From Pseudomonas sp. RC10 (lineage in GTDB: Bacteria > Pseudomonadota > Gammaproteobacteria > Pseudomonadales > Pseudomonadaceae), in NCBI RefSeq assembly GCF_038397775.1, contig NZ_CP151650.1, positions 6,281,001 through 6,345,000 of the forward strand: a DNA stretch of 64,000 nt, given 5' to 3'. Positions 8,998 through 18,770 of the stretch are shown in pieces; position 1 is the stretch's first letter; each line of letters opens with the position of its first letter. The notes beneath the pieces were generated by a model that was given only the letters and a program-made list of their open reading frames with translations, searched no databases and was not told where the DNA came from. The position numbers were made by a program, and so were the translations under genes.

Positions 8998-10175
8998 GCA
9001 TCATCAAATTCGACCAGGTAGACGTCGTCTTCTCCAAAGACCCGCGCGAGGCTCTCAAGCTGCTGGATCAGGGCCTTGCGCGGCCGGAAATCCTGAAGAA
9101 AACCGGCCAGATCGTCGGTGTTGAAAAAGCCAGTCTGGAAATCAACAAAGGCGAGATCTGCGTACTGATGGGCCTGTCCGGTTCGGGCAAATCCAGTCTG
9201 CTGCGCTGCATCAACGGCCTGAACACCGTGAGCCGTGGCTCACTGTTCGTCGAGCACGAAGGCAAGCAGATCAACATCGCGAACTGCACGCCCGCCGAGC
9301 TGAAAATGATGCGCACCAAGCGCATCGCGATGGTGTTCCAGAAGTTCGCCCTGATGCCCTGGCTGACCGTTCGCGAGAACATCAGCTTCGGTCTGGAAAT
9401 GCAGGGTCGCCCTGAGAAAGAACGTCGCCAGCTGGTAGACGAGAAGCTCGAATTGGTCGGCCTGACTCAATGGCGCAACAAGAAGCCCGACGAACTGTCC
9501 GGCGGCATGCAGCAACGTGTGGGCCTGGCCCGTGCGTTGGCAATGGACGCCGACATTCTGCTGATGGACGAACCGTTCTCGGCACTCGACCCTCTGATTC
9601 GCCAAGGCCTGCAAGATGAACTGCTGGCCCTGCAGAAGAAACTCAGCAAGACCATCGTGTTCGTGAGTCACGACCTGGACGAAGCCCTCAAGCTCGGCAC
9701 CCGCATCGCGATCATGAAAGACGGCCGGATCATTCAGTACAGCGTGCCGGAAGAAATCGTGCTCAACCCGGCGGACGAATACGTGCGGACCTTCGTGGCC
9801 CACACCAACCCGCTGAACGTGCTGTGCGGTCGCAGCCTGATGCGCCCGATCAACGATTGCACCCGCATCAACGGCTCCCAAGTGTGCCTGGACCCGGGCA
9901 ACGATTCGTGGATCGATCTGGCCGACGGCAACACCATCAAAGGCCTGCGTCAACACGGCGCGCCAGTTGACCTGCAAAGCTGGGAACCGGGTCAGTTGGT
10001 AGAGAATCTGGGCCGCAGACCGACCGTCGTGCACTCGGACATCGGCATGCGCGAAGCCCTGCAGATCCGTTACCACACCGGCAACAAGCTGGTGCTGCAA
10101 GAGAACAACCAGTTGGTCGGCATCCTCGGCGACAGCGAGCTGTACCACGCGCTGCTGGGCAAGAACCACGGCTGA
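8994..10175 (+). CDS. cbcV: Choline ABC transporter ATP-binding protein CbcV
   Basis: ATPase of the choline/betaine importer. The 393 residues contain Walker A GLSGSGKSS (about residue 60), the ABC signature LSGGMQQRVGLARAL (about 168), Walker B DILLMDEPFSALD (about 188) and the switch histidine in VSHDLDEA. A C-terminal CBS-like extension of about 120 residues, common in the ProV/OpuAA group, ends the protein. It overlaps cbcW by four bases. A REP doublet follows, where P. aeruginosa carries betT1. Confidence 0.93.
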   Translation: MSIIKFDQVDVVFSKDPREALKLLDQGLARPEILKKTGQIVGVEKASLEINKGEICVLMGLSGSGKSSLLRCINGLNTVSRGSLFVEHEGKQINIANCTPAELKMMRTKRIAMVFQKFALMPWLTVRENISFGLEMQGRPEKERRQLVDEKLELVGLTQWRNKKPDELSGGMQQRVGLARALAMDADILLMDEPFSALDPLIRQGLQDELLALQKKLSKTIVFVSHDLDEALKLGTRIAIMKDGRIIQYSVPEEIVLNPADEYVRTFVAHTNPLNVLCGRSLMRPINDCTRINGSQVCLDPGNDSWIDLADGNTIKGLRQHGAPVDLQSWEPGQLVENLGRRPTVVHSDIGMREALQIRYHTGNKLVLQENNQLVGILGDSELYHALLGKNHG

Positions 10176-10200
10176 CCGCACAAACGCTTCACGCAAAACC

Positions 10201-10289
10201 TGTAGGAGTGAGCTTGCTCGCGAAACGTCAGTAGATCCAACAAATGGAGTGACTGACAGAACGCAATCGCGAGCAAGCTCACTCCTACA
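10201..10289. repeat. REP doublet, family A
   Basis: Inverted pair of TGTAGGAGTGAGCTTGCTCG units between cbcV and the betI promoter. Confidence 0.9.
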
Positions 10290-10354
10290 ATTGATCGTTT
10301 CAACAAGCTGATTCGGCATATTTCGTGCCCTTTCCGCACGCCCACTGTTTTTTC

Positions 10355-10374
10355 TTGATTGAACGTTCAATTAA
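10355..10374. promoter_or_regulatory. Palindromic operator, probable BetI box
   Basis: A 20-bp palindrome with the core ATTGAACGTTCAAT and one mismatched pair lies 68 bases upstream of the betI start. The TTGAACGTTCAA core resembles BetI boxes described for bet operons, so autorepression relieved by choline is the likely mode. Confidence 0.75.
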
Positions 10375-10441
10375 AAAGCAATAGACTGGAGGCCGTTTTT
10401 CAGTCCTTAACGATCACTCGGCGAGCCAAGGAGACTCACAG

Positions 10442-11041
10442 ATGCCCAAGGTCGGTATGCAACCCATTCGGCGCCAACAACTGATCCAGGCCACGCTCAC
10501 GGCGGTGGACCAGGTCGGCATGGGCGACGCCAGCATTGCGTTGATCGCCAAACTGGCGGGGGTCTCCAACGGCATCATCAGTCACTACTTTCAGGACAAG
10601 AACGGCCTGATCGCAGCGACCATGCGCCACTTGATGAACGCGCTGATCGTTAACGTCGCCGAGCGGCGTCAGGCGCTGACCGATGACAGCCCGCGCGCGC
10701 ATCTGAAAGTGATCATCGAGGGCAACTTCGACGCCAGCCAGGTCAATGGCCCGGCGATGAAAACCTGGCTCGCTTTCTGGGCCACCAGCATGCACTCGCC
10801 GACGCTGCATCGCTTACAGCGGATCAACGATCACCGCCTGTATTCGAACCTGTGCTGCCAGTTCCGCCGCGTCTTGCCGTTGGAACAGGCGCGCACCGCC
10901 GCTCGTGGTCAGGCGGCGTTGATTGACGGCTTGTGGCTGCGTGGCGCGCTTTCGGGTGACGCCTTCGATACCGAACAGGCGCAACAGATCGCCTACGAAT
11001 ACATGGATTTCCAACTGGCAAAAGCGCCGCGCCGATCCTGA
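10442..11041 (+). CDS. betI: TetR-family choline-responsive repressor BetI
   Basis: Represses the bet genes until choline is present. The 199-residue protein has an N-terminal TetR helix-turn-helix ([21 protein letters not shown], about residues 29-49) and a helical ligand-binding C-terminal half with the BetI-typical [18 protein letters not shown] segment. The start follows AAGGAGACTCACAG. It leads the betI-betB transcription unit, with betB 85 bases downstream, and a palindromic box lies in its own promoter. Confidence 0.93.
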   Translation: MPKVGMQPIRRQQLIQATLTAVDQVGMGDASIALIAKLAGVSNGIISHYFQDKNGLIAATMRHLMNALIVNVAERRQALTDDSPRAHLKVIIEGNFDASQVNGPAMKTWLAFWATSMHSPTLHRLQRINDHRLYSNLCCQFRRVLPLEQARTAARGQAALIDGLWLRGALSGDAFDTEQAQQIAYEYMDFQLAKAPRRS

Positions 11042-11126
11042 TAGGGACGGCAAGCGGCCCGACAACGATTGGCACTGCGCTCGGCGCATCCGGTCAACGC
11101 CCATCACAGACAACTGCGAGGACTTT

Positions 11127-12599
11127 ATGGCCCGTTTCGAATTGCAAAAACTCTACATTGACGGTGGTTACGTCGACGCCAGCGGCGATGCGACTTTCGA
11201 AGCCATCAACCCGGCCACCGGCGAAGTGCTCGCCAAGGTCCAGCGGGCCACTCAGGCAGACGTCGAACGTGCCGTGACCAGCGCTGAAAAGGGCCAGAAA
11301 ATCTGGGCCGCGATGACCGCGATGGAGCGTTCACGCATCCTGCGTCGCGCCGTCGATATCCTGCGCGAACGCAACGACGAACTGGCCGAGCTGGAAACCC
11401 TCGACACCGGTAAAGCGATCTCCGAAACCAAATACGTCGACATCGTCACCGGCGCCGACGTGCTGGAGTATTACGCAGGTCTGGTCCCTGCCATCGAAGG
11501 CGAACAGATCCCGCTGCGCGACACCGCGTTCGTCTACACCCGCCGTGAGCCGCTGGGCGTCACCGTCGGCATCGGCGCTTGGAACTACCCGATCCAGATC
11601 GCCCTGTGGAAATCCGCACCGGCCCTGGCCGCCGGTAACGCGATGATCTTCAAGCCGAGCGAAGTCACCTCACTGACCACCCTGAAACTTGCCGAAATCT
11701 ACACCCAGGCAGGCGTGCCGAATGGCGTGTTCAACGTACTGACCGGCAGCGGCCGTGAAGTCGGCACCTGGCTGACCGAACACCCGCGCATCGAGAAAGT
11801 CTCGTTCACTGGGGGCACCGACACTGGCAAGAAAGTCATGGCCAGCGCGTCGAGTTCGTCGCTCAAGGAAGTGACCATGGAACTGGGCGGCAAGTCGCCG
11901 CTGATCATCTTCGACGACGCCGATCTGGACCGCGCAGCCGACATCGCGATGATGGCCAACTTTTACAGCTCGGGTCAGGTCTGCACCAACGGCACCCGCG
12001 TGTTCGTGCCGAGCGCGTTGAAGGCTGCGTTCGAAGCGAAGATCGTCGAGCGCGTGAAGCGCATCCGCGTCGGCAACCCGCAAATCGACACCACCAACTT
12101 CGGCCCACTGGTCAGCTTCGCCCACATGGAAAGCGTGCTGGGCTACATCGCCAAGGGCAAGGAAGAAGGTGCGCGCCTGCTGATCGGCGGCGACCGTCTG
12201 ACCCAGGGTGAATTCGCCCAAGGCGCCTTCGTGGCACCCACCGTGTTCACCGATTGCAGCGACGACATGACCATCGTCAAAGAAGAAATCTTTGGCCCGG
12301 TCATGAGCATCCTCAGCTACGAGACCGAAGAAGAAGTGATCCGCCGCGCCAACGACACCGAGTTCGGCCTGGCCGCCGGTATCGTCACCCGCGACATCAC
12401 CCGTGCGCACCGTGTGATTCATCAGCTCGAAGCAGGCATTTGCTGGATCAACGCCTGGGGCGAGTCCGACGCGAAGATGCCGGTTGGTGGTTACAAGCAA
12501 TCGGGGGTCGGGCGCGAAAACGGGATCAGCTCGTTGGCGCAGTACACGCGAATCAAATCGGTACAGGTCGAGCTAGGCGATTACGTTTCGGTGTTCTGA
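11127..12599 (+). CDS. betB: Betaine aldehyde dehydrogenase BetB
   Basis: Oxidises betaine aldehyde to glycine betaine with NAD(P)+, the second step from choline. The 490-residue protein has the aldehyde dehydrogenase catalytic glutamate in MELGGKSP (about residue 252) and the nucleophilic cysteine in GQVCTNG (about residue 286). The ATG at 11127 follows GCGAGGACTTT. A longer in-frame start at 10923 would lie inside betI and was rejected. A REP doublet separates it from betA. Confidence 0.95.
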   Translation: MARFELQKLYIDGGYVDASGDATFEAINPATGEVLAKVQRATQADVERAVTSAEKGQKIWAAMTAMERSRILRRAVDILRERNDELAELETLDTGKAISETKYVDIVTGADVLEYYAGLVPAIEGEQIPLRDTAFVYTRREPLGVTVGIGAWNYPIQIALWKSAPALAAGNAMIFKPSEVTSLTTLKLAEIYTQAGVPNGVFNVLTGSGREVGTWLTEHPRIEKVSFTGGTDTGKKVMASASSSSLKEVTMELGGKSPLIIFDDADLDRAADIAMMANFYSSGQVCTNGTRVFVPSALKAAFEAKIVERVKRIRVGNPQIDTTNFGPLVSFAHMESVLGYIAKGKEEGARLLIGGDRLTQGEFAQGAFVAPTVFTDCSDDMTIVKEEIFGPVMSILSYETEEEVIRRANDTEFGLAAGIVTRDITRAHRVIHQLEAGICWINAWGESDAKMPVGGYKQSGVGRENGISSLAQYTRIKSVQVELGDYVSVF

Positions 12600-12627
12600 A
12601 CCCGGCCTTACGCCATGACCCGATCTC

Positions 12628-12717
12628 TGTAGGAGTGAGCTTGCTCGCGATGACGTTGGCACAATTTGCATCTTTGCCGGCTGACCCGCCGCTATCGCGA
12701 GCAAGCTCACTCCTACA
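12628..12717. repeat. REP doublet, family A
   Basis: Inverted TGTAGGAGTGAGCTTGCTCG units between betB and betA, inside what is otherwise one transcription unit. Confidence 0.9.
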
Positions 12718-12829
12718 GGTCCAGATCTCGCTTCGGCTAGCGCACTAGCATGGGGTGCTAGGGGTAGAGCAGCCACACCGCTCCCCCTCCCCTCTCTCAT
12801 TGGCCATTTTCTCCAGAGGGAGTTCTTCA

Positions 12830-14530
12830 ATGTCCCAGGAATTCGACTACATCATCATCGGCGCAGGCTCGGCCGGTAACACCCTGGCCGCCCGTCTCAC
12901 CGAAGACGCGGGCGTCACGGTCCTTTTGCTTGAAGCCGGAGGCCCGGATTACCGCGCCGACTTCCGCACGCAAATGCCTGCCGCCCTCGCCTTCCCGCTG
13001 CAAGGCCGGCGCTACAACTGGGCGTACGAAACCGACCCTGAGCCGCACATGGACAACCGCCGTATGGAGTGCGGTCGTGGCAAGGGCCTGGGTGGCTCGT
13101 CGCTGATCAACGGCATGTGCTACATCCGCGGCAACGCGATGGACTACGACGGTTGGGCGAAACTGCCGGGCTTGGAAAACTGGACCTATCTCGACTGCCT
13201 GCCCTATTTCCGCAAGGCCGAAACCCGCGACATCGGCCCTAACGATTACCACGGCGGCGAAGGCCCGGTCAGCGTCACCACGCCGAAAGCGGGCAACAAC
13301 CCGCTGTTCCACGCGATGGTCGAGGCCGGTGTGCAAGCGGGCTATCCGCGCACCGACGACCTCAACGGTTATCAGCAGGAAGGCTTCGGTCCGATGGACC
13401 GCACCGTCACGCCGAATGGCCGTCGCGCCAGCACCGCGCGTGGTTATCTGGACGAAGCCAAGCAGCGCTCGACGTTGACCATCGTCACCCATGCGCTGAC
13501 CGACCGCATCCTGTTCGACAACAAACGCGCCGTCGGCGTGGCGTATCTGGTGGGCGACAGCGACACCCGCATCGAAGCCCGCGCACGCAAGGAAGTCATC
13601 GTCAGCAGCGGCGCGATTGCCTCGCCTCAACTGCTGCAACGCTCCGGCGTCGGCCCTGCAGAGCTGTTGAAAAAGCTCGACATCCCGGTGGTCCACGACC
13701 TGCCCGGCGTCGGTGAAAATCTGCAAGACCACTTGGAGATGTACCTGCAATACGCCTGCAAGGAACCGGTCTCGCTCTACCCTTCCCTGCTCTGGTGGAA
13801 TCAGCCGGCCATCGGCGCCGAATGGATGTTCCTCGGCAAAGGCATCGGCGCCAGCAACCAATTCGAAGCCGGTGGTTTCATTCGTTCCCGCGAGGAGTTC
13901 GAGTGGCCGAACATTCAGTACCACTTCCTGCCGGTAGCGATTAATTACAACGGCAGCAATGGCGTGAAAGAGCATGGCTTCCAGGCCCACGTCGGTTCGA
14001 TGCGCTCGCCGAGCCGTGGCCGCGTGCAGTTGAAATCGAAGAACCCGCGCGAGTACCCGAGCATCCTCTTCAACTACATGGCCACCGAGCAGGACTGGCA
14101 GGAATTCCGCGACGGCATCCGCCTGACCCGCGAGATCATGCAACAGCCTGCGCTGGACCCATACCGGGGTCGCGAGATCAGCCCTGGCATTGAGGTGCAG
14201 ACCGACGAGCAGCTGGACCAGTTCGTGCGCGAACACGCCGAGACCGCGTTCCACCCGTCGTGTTCGTGCAAGATGGGCACCGACGAAATGGCGGTAGTCG
14301 ATGCTGAAGGTCGCGTGCATGGCATGCAGGGTCTGCGGGTGGTCGATGCGTCGATCATGCCGATCATCACCACCGGCAACCTCAACGCGCCGACGATCAT
14401 GATCGCCGAGAAAATCGCCGACAAGATTCGCGGCCGTACACCACTGCCGCGCAGCACCGCCAAGTATTTCGTGGCGGGTGATGCACCGGCGCGTGGCAAG
14501 CCGATGCGCGAGGTTGGCTCGACAGCTTGA
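12830..14530 (+). CDS. betA: Choline dehydrogenase BetA
   Basis: A membrane-associated GMC flavoprotein that oxidises choline to betaine aldehyde. The 566 residues start with the FAD-binding Rossmann motif [15 protein letters not shown], carry the GMC signature [15 protein letters not shown] and the C-terminal active-site histidine in HPSCSCKMG, followed by GNLNAPTIM. The ATG at 12830 follows AGAGGGAG; the upstream in-frame start at 12755 would overlap non-conserved sequence. It is separated from betB by a REP doublet, but the direction and function suggest co-transcription. Confidence 0.95.
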   Translation: MSQEFDYIIIGAGSAGNTLAARLTEDAGVTVLLLEAGGPDYRADFRTQMPAALAFPLQGRRYNWAYETDPEPHMDNRRMECGRGKGLGGSSLINGMCYIRGNAMDYDGWAKLPGLENWTYLDCLPYFRKAETRDIGPNDYHGGEGPVSVTTPKAGNNPLFHAMVEAGVQAGYPRTDDLNGYQQEGFGPMDRTVTPNGRRASTARGYLDEAKQRSTLTIVTHALTDRILFDNKRAVGVAYLVGDSDTRIEARARKEVIVSSGAIASPQLLQRSGVGPAELLKKLDIPVVHDLPGVGENLQDHLEMYLQYACKEPVSLYPSLLWWNQPAIGAEWMFLGKGIGASNQFEAGGFIRSREEFEWPNIQYHFLPVAINYNGSNGVKEHGFQAHVGSMRSPSRGRVQLKSKNPREYPSILFNYMATEQDWQEFRDGIRLTREIMQQPALDPYRGREISPGIEVQTDEQLDQFVREHAETAFHPSCSCKMGTDEMAVVDAEGRVHGMQGLRVVDASIMPIITTGNLNAPTIMIAEKIADKIRGRTPLPRSTAKYFVAGDAPARGKPMREVGSTA

Positions 14531-14559
14531 CGCTTATAATCGTGCCTAGACGCAAAACC

Positions 14560-14648
14560 TGTAGGAGTGAGCTTGCTCGCGATCGCGTTTTTTCAGTCAC
14601 CACAATGGTGCCTGGCAATCGGTGATCGCGAGCAAGCTCACTCCTACA
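14560..14648. repeat. REP doublet, family A
   Basis: Inverted TGTAGGAGTGAGCTTGCTCG units after betA. Confidence 0.9.
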
Positions 14649-14749
14649 GTTACGCGTGGGCATGAACTTTAGTTCTCTCCCCCGCCGCAGAGCCCTTCCG
14701 CGCTATGATTCGGCCCATTGCCCTCCGAATCGCCAAGGAGACATCCTGC

Positions 14750-16192
14750 ATGTTCGACTTCTCCGCTCAACTCAAGCAGCGGTTTGCCGCCCTGCAGAGC
14801 AGCGCCCAGTTCTTCTCGCTGCGCTACGTCAAACAGACCAGTCAGCACCTCTCAGTGCGCAAGAACGTCCCCGAGCCGCCGCAATTGAGCACCGACGAAG
14901 GCGTGATGCTGACCGTGCGCGTCAACGGCGTCGAAGCCTACGCTGCGACCAACGACATCTCGCAACGGGGCCTGCAAGCCGCACTCGAAAGGGCCGAAGT
15001 TCAGGCGCGACAGCTGGCCACTCATTCGCTGCTCGATCTGCGCGAACACGCCGTCGCCACCCATCGCGCCGATTACCTGTCGCCCAACCTCACCCGTGCC
15101 TTCCCTTCATTGAGCGATTGCTACGCGTTGCTCGGTCAGGAATCCGCCGCCGTGCCCAAGGACGAGCGCCTGGTGAACTGGCAGGTCAGCCTCGGCCTGG
15201 AAAACGTCGAACAGATTTACCTCAACAGCGCTGGCGCCGAGATTCGTCAGGCCCAGCGCTTCGTCTTCCCCGGCCTGAGCGTCACTGCCTACGATGGCCA
15301 AGACAGCCAGACCCGCAGCCTTGGCCGCGATAACTTCGGCCAGCAAGGTGGCGCGGAGGTCATCACGTCCTGCGGCATCATCGGCGCAGCGGCCAATGTC
15401 GCGGATCAGGCGCTGCAACTGATCATGGCGCCCAACACCCCGACCGGCCCACGCGACCTGCTGCTGACCCCGGACCAGATGATCCTGCAGATCCACGAAT
15501 CCATCGGCCACCCGCTGGAGCTGGACCGCATCCTCGGCGACGAGCGCAATTACGCCGGCACCAGCTTCGTCAAAACCAGCGACTTCGGCACCCTGCAATA
15601 CGGCTCGGACCTGCTCAACGTGACGTTCGACCCGGAGATCCCGCAGCAACTGGCGAGCTACGGTTTCGACGACGACGGCACACCCGCGAGCAAGCAATTC
15701 CTGATCAGGAACGGCGTGCTCGAACGGCCTCTGGGCGGTGCGCTGTCGCAATACCGCAGCGGCATGGAGGGCGTCGCCAACAGCCGCGCGTGCAGCTGGA
15801 ACCGCGCGCCCATCGACCGCATGGCCAACCTCAACATCGAGCCGGGCGACCAGTCGATGCAGGCGCTGATCGGCGGCATCGAACACGGCATTCTGATGAG
15901 TACCAACCGTTCGTGGTCAATTGACGATGCGCGCAACAAATTCCAGTTCGGCTGCGAGTGGGGCCAGTTGATCGAAAACGGCGAACTCAAGGGCGTGGTC
16001 AAAAACCCGAACTATCGGGCCATTTCCGCGCAGTTCTGGCGCAACCTCAGCGCCGTCGGCGACGCCAGCACGTTTCAAGTCTTGGGCACGCCCAACTGCG
16101 GCAAAGGCGAACCCAACCAAGTGGTGCGCGTGGGCCATGCTTCGCCTGCCTGCGTGTTCGCCAACGTCGATGTGTTCGGAGGTGACGCCTGA
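14750..16192 (+). CDS. TldD-type metalloprotease family protein
   Basis: The 480-residue protein belongs to the TldD/PmbA superfamily. It carries the TldD zinc-protease signature HESIGHPLELDR (HExxxH) near residues 250-260, so it is the catalytic half. TldD acts with TldE (PmbA) on small unfolded peptides, for example in microcin B17 maturation and CcdA degradation. The ATG at 14750 follows CAAGGAG. Its stop overlaps the start of the partner gene at 16192 (TGATG). It is probably a paralogue of the chromosomal tldD, as Pseudomonas genomes often hold a second pair. The substrate is unknown. Confidence 0.85.
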   Translation: MFDFSAQLKQRFAALQSSAQFFSLRYVKQTSQHLSVRKNVPEPPQLSTDEGVMLTVRVNGVEAYAATNDISQRGLQAALERAEVQARQLATHSLLDLREHAVATHRADYLSPNLTRAFPSLSDCYALLGQESAAVPKDERLVNWQVSLGLENVEQIYLNSAGAEIRQAQRFVFPGLSVTAYDGQDSQTRSLGRDNFGQQGGAEVITSCGIIGAAANVADQALQLIMAPNTPTGPRDLLLTPDQMILQIHESIGHPLELDRILGDERNYAGTSFVKTSDFGTLQYGSDLLNVTFDPEIPQQLASYGFDDDGTPASKQFLIRNGVLERPLGGALSQYRSGMEGVANSRACSWNRAPIDRMANLNIEPGDQSMQALIGGIEHGILMSTNRSWSIDDARNKFQFGCEWGQLIENGELKGVVKNPNYRAISAQFWRNLSAVGDASTFQVLGTPNCGKGEPNQVVRVGHASPACVFANVDVFGGDA

Positions 16193-17517
16193 TGTCTCAT
16201 CAAACCCAATTCAAGGCGCTGGTCGAATGGCTGAACGGCGCGGTCACGCCGCAGGAACGTTTCACTCTCAGCTACAACGCCGAGGCGTCGGACTTCATTC
16301 GGTTCAACCATGCCAAGGTCCGTCAGGCCGGGCATGTGCAGCAGGCCAACGTGTATTTCAAGCTGATCGAAGACGGTCGCCACGCGGACCTGAACCTGAC
16401 GCTGTCCGGCGATGAAGCTTTGGATCGTCAGCGTTTGGGCGAGGCACTTCATCAACTGCGCGAGACGCTGGCACTGTTGCCGGTCGATCCCTATCTGCTG
16501 CTCAACGAGAATGCCTGGCAAAGCAGCAACGTTCAGGACTCGCCGCTGCCCGACAGTGCCCACGTGGTCGAGCAAATCACGCAGCTGGGCGAGGGGCTGG
16601 ACCTGGTGGGCATTTACGCAGCCGGGCCGATCTATCGCGGTTTCGCCAGCTCCAATGGGGGGTTCGGCTGGCATCAGGCGAACAGTTTCAACTTCGACTG
16701 GAGCCTGTTCCACGAGAACGGCCAGGCGGTGAAAGCCAACTACGCCGGCCATGCCTGGAGCGACGAAGCGTTCGCGAAACGTTTCGCGCTGGCCCGCGAA
16801 CAATTGACGTATTTAGAGCATCCCTCGCACCCTCTCGCGCCGGGCCAATACAGGGCCTACCTCGCACCCGCAGCGCTGGAAGAAGTGATGAGCATGCTGT
16901 GCTGGGGCGGTTTTTCGGCGCAATCGCTGGCGGACAAAACCAGTCCGTTGCAACGTCTGTACGACGGTCACGCGACGCTGAATCCCTTGGTGAGCCTGGA
17001 CGAACAGGTGACCGGCTCCCTGTCTCCGGCGTTTTCGGGCGAAGGCTATCCGCGCTCGGACCTGTCGTTGGTGGTCGAGGGCGTCGCGAAAGACCGGCTG
17101 ATTGACTCGCGCAGCGCCGCCGAATACGGCCTCACCGCTAACGGAGCCGGATGGGGGGAAGCGCCTGGCGCGTTGAGCATGAACGGCGGCTCGCTGGCGC
17201 TGGACGAAGTGCTGAAGGAACTGGGCACGGGGCTGTACATCAGCAACCTGTGGTACCTGAACTTCTCCGACCGCACCGCCGGGCGCATCACCGGGATGAC
17301 CCGCTTCGCGACGTTCTGGGTCGAGGACGGCCAAATCAAGGCCCCAGTCAGCACCATGCGTTTCGACGACAGCATTTTCAGTTTGCTGGGTGGAGCGTTG
17401 GAGCAATTGACGAAGGAAAGGGAACTCATCCTCTCGGCGAGCACCTACAGTCAACGTCAGACGGCGTCGAATCTGCTGCCGGGGGCGTTGATCAGCAAGC
17501 TGACGTTGACTTTGTGA
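16192..17517 (+). CDS. PmbA/TldE-type partner protein
   Basis: A 441-residue TldD/PmbA family member without the HExxxH motif, as expected for the non-catalytic TldE-like subunit of the heterodimer. Translation is coupled to the TldD-like gene by a one-base TGATG overlap. The C-terminal part (TGLYISNLWYLNFSDRTAGRITGMTRFATFWVEDG) is typical of the family. The two genes form a two-gene operon with no visible peptide substrate nearby. Confidence 0.83.
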   Translation: MSHQTQFKALVEWLNGAVTPQERFTLSYNAEASDFIRFNHAKVRQAGHVQQANVYFKLIEDGRHADLNLTLSGDEALDRQRLGEALHQLRETLALLPVDPYLLLNENAWQSSNVQDSPLPDSAHVVEQITQLGEGLDLVGIYAAGPIYRGFASSNGGFGWHQANSFNFDWSLFHENGQAVKANYAGHAWSDEAFAKRFALAREQLTYLEHPSHPLAPGQYRAYLAPAALEEVMSMLCWGGFSAQSLADKTSPLQRLYDGHATLNPLVSLDEQVTGSLSPAFSGEGYPRSDLSLVVEGVAKDRLIDSRSAAEYGLTANGAGWGEAPGALSMNGGSLALDEVLKELGTGLYISNLWYLNFSDRTAGRITGMTRFATFWVEDGQIKAPVSTMRFDDSIFSLLGGALEQLTKERELILSASTYSQRQTASNLLPGALISKLTLTL

Positions 17518-17561
17518 CAACTCGCGGCTTACGCGAAACCCTGTAGATACCGTCTTGCCCA

Positions 17562-18533
17562 TCACCGGGCAAGCGCAATTTCTGCGTCGAACGGCTTGCC
17601 CGATTTCAGCACGCCATAGACCAGATGCAGCAGCTTTCGCATTGCTGCACAGATGATCTCTTTTGGGGCTTTCCCATTGGCGCGCATCCGGGTCTTTAGC
17701 TCTCGCAACACCGCGTTGTGCTTTAGGCCAGCCATGCCTGGCATGTAAAGCCCGGCGCGCAGCCTTTTCGAGCCGGTTTTGGATATATGGGTCGGGCCTA
17801 CCGACTCTCCCGAGCTAGCACAACGTGGGTCCAGGCCCGCAAAGGCAACGATAGATTTGGGGCCCTTGTAATCCAATGGGTCGCCGAGTTCGGCCAGGAT
17901 CAGCGCTGCGGTCGTATCCCCCAGCCCGTCGATGGTCACGATCAGATCGCGCTTCTGGCGCAGGTCAGGATCGTCGTCAATATTGTCTTTGATCGCTTTC
18001 CTGGTCTCGTCGATCTGTTGCTTGACGTGGCTGATCACCGACTCGATCGACGCTTTGACCTTGTCTTCGGCGACATCCAGACGATTGCTTTCCATCTGCT
18101 GAATTTCCTGCAAATCTTCCAGTCGACGCACCAACGCGCGCAAGCGCCGACGTGGCGCGGGCTCCGGCACCCACTCGCGCAGTCTGGTGTGCTTGTCTTG
18201 CGCATAGCGGGCGATCAGCTTTGCATCGGCCTTGTCGGTTTTGACCCGGCGCAGCTCATCCTTGCCGTACTGGTGGAGGATCGCAGGGTTGACGATGCAC
18301 ACCCGGTATCCGTGAGCGTGAAGGCAATCAGCAACGCCCTGGTGGTAGACGCTGGTGGCTTCCATCACGACCCAGGCATGGGGCTCGGAGTGGGTGGTAA
18401 GCCAGTCGAGCAGCACCTGATAACCCTTGGGATTATTGGCCAGCCTGGCTTTGGTCCTGAACTTCCCGTTATCCAGCGGGGTGGCGATATCAAATGAGTT
18501 TTTGGCGATATCGATGCCAACAAAAGCAGACAT
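17562..18533 (-). CDS. IS110-family transposase (RuvC-like recombinase)
   Basis: A 323-residue DEDD recombinase. The N-terminal RuvC-like domain holds FVGIDIAKNSFDIA, VVMEATSVY and KTDKADAKLIARYA, supplying the acidic catalytic residues. A coiled-coil stretch follows (about residues 125-190), and the C-terminal Transposase_20 domain contains IVTIDGLGDTTAALILAELG and the segment with the catalytic serine around THISKTGSKRLR. The ATG at 18533 follows TGGAGAGCGCC; the upstream start at 18557 lacks a ribosome site. The gene is full length, so the element may be active. Confidence 0.93.
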   Translation of the reverse strand: MSAFVGIDIAKNSFDIATPLDNGKFRTKARLANNPKGYQVLLDWLTTHSEPHAWVVMEATSVYHQGVADCLHAHGYRVCIVNPAILHQYGKDELRRVKTDKADAKLIARYAQDKHTRLREWVPEPAPRRRLRALVRRLEDLQEIQQMESNRLDVAEDKVKASIESVISHVKQQIDETRKAIKDNIDDDPDLRQKRDLIVTIDGLGDTTAALILAELGDPLDYKGPKSIVAFAGLDPRCASSGESVGPTHISKTGSKRLRAGLYMPGMAGLKHNAVLRELKTRMRANGKAPKEIICAAMRKLLHLVYGVLKSGKPFDAEIALAR

Positions 18534-18549
18534 GGCGCTCTCCAGAGTC

Positions 18550-18740
18550 GATTGCACACGATCATCGCGTCACCCGGTCCTGCCTTGTACATGCGTGCTC
18601 ACGCCGAAGGCGCGCACTGGATACCGTTCGGACTTTTCGAGTGAGGTTGGAGAACCGGAGCTCTATCTACTTTGTAAGCTCTGAGGCCTTAGGAGCTGAA
18701 CAGCTTCCCGGCTCTCCCTCGATGATCAGTCGAGAACTAT
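18550..18740 (-). ncRNA. Predicted IS110 bridge RNA
   Basis: The 5' non-coding region of the transposase, read on the minus strand, contains four guide-like segments in bridge-RNA order. CAGCTCCTA (18690-18698) is identical to the left target plus core. GTAG (18667-18670) is complementary to the core plus right target. ACGGTATC (18620-18627) is identical to the left donor at the transposase 3' end. TACAAG (18584-18589) is complementary to the core plus right donor. Exact ends of the RNA are estimated. The guide order and pairing logic follow what is established for IS621; the fit here is by eye. Confidence 0.7.
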
Positions 18741-18770
18741 GGCGCGATGAAACGCCAGAGTCGAGATACA

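Noticed and set aside
12827..14320. 497-residue open frame opposite betA
   Set aside because: Antisense to a well-supported choline dehydrogenase; composition is typical of GC-rich antisense frames.
18534..18770. Extra small protein gene in the non-coding part of the insertion sequence
   Set aside because: Open frames on the plus strand (18427-18684, 18494-18811) have no ribosome site, and the region is better explained as the bridge RNA and element end.
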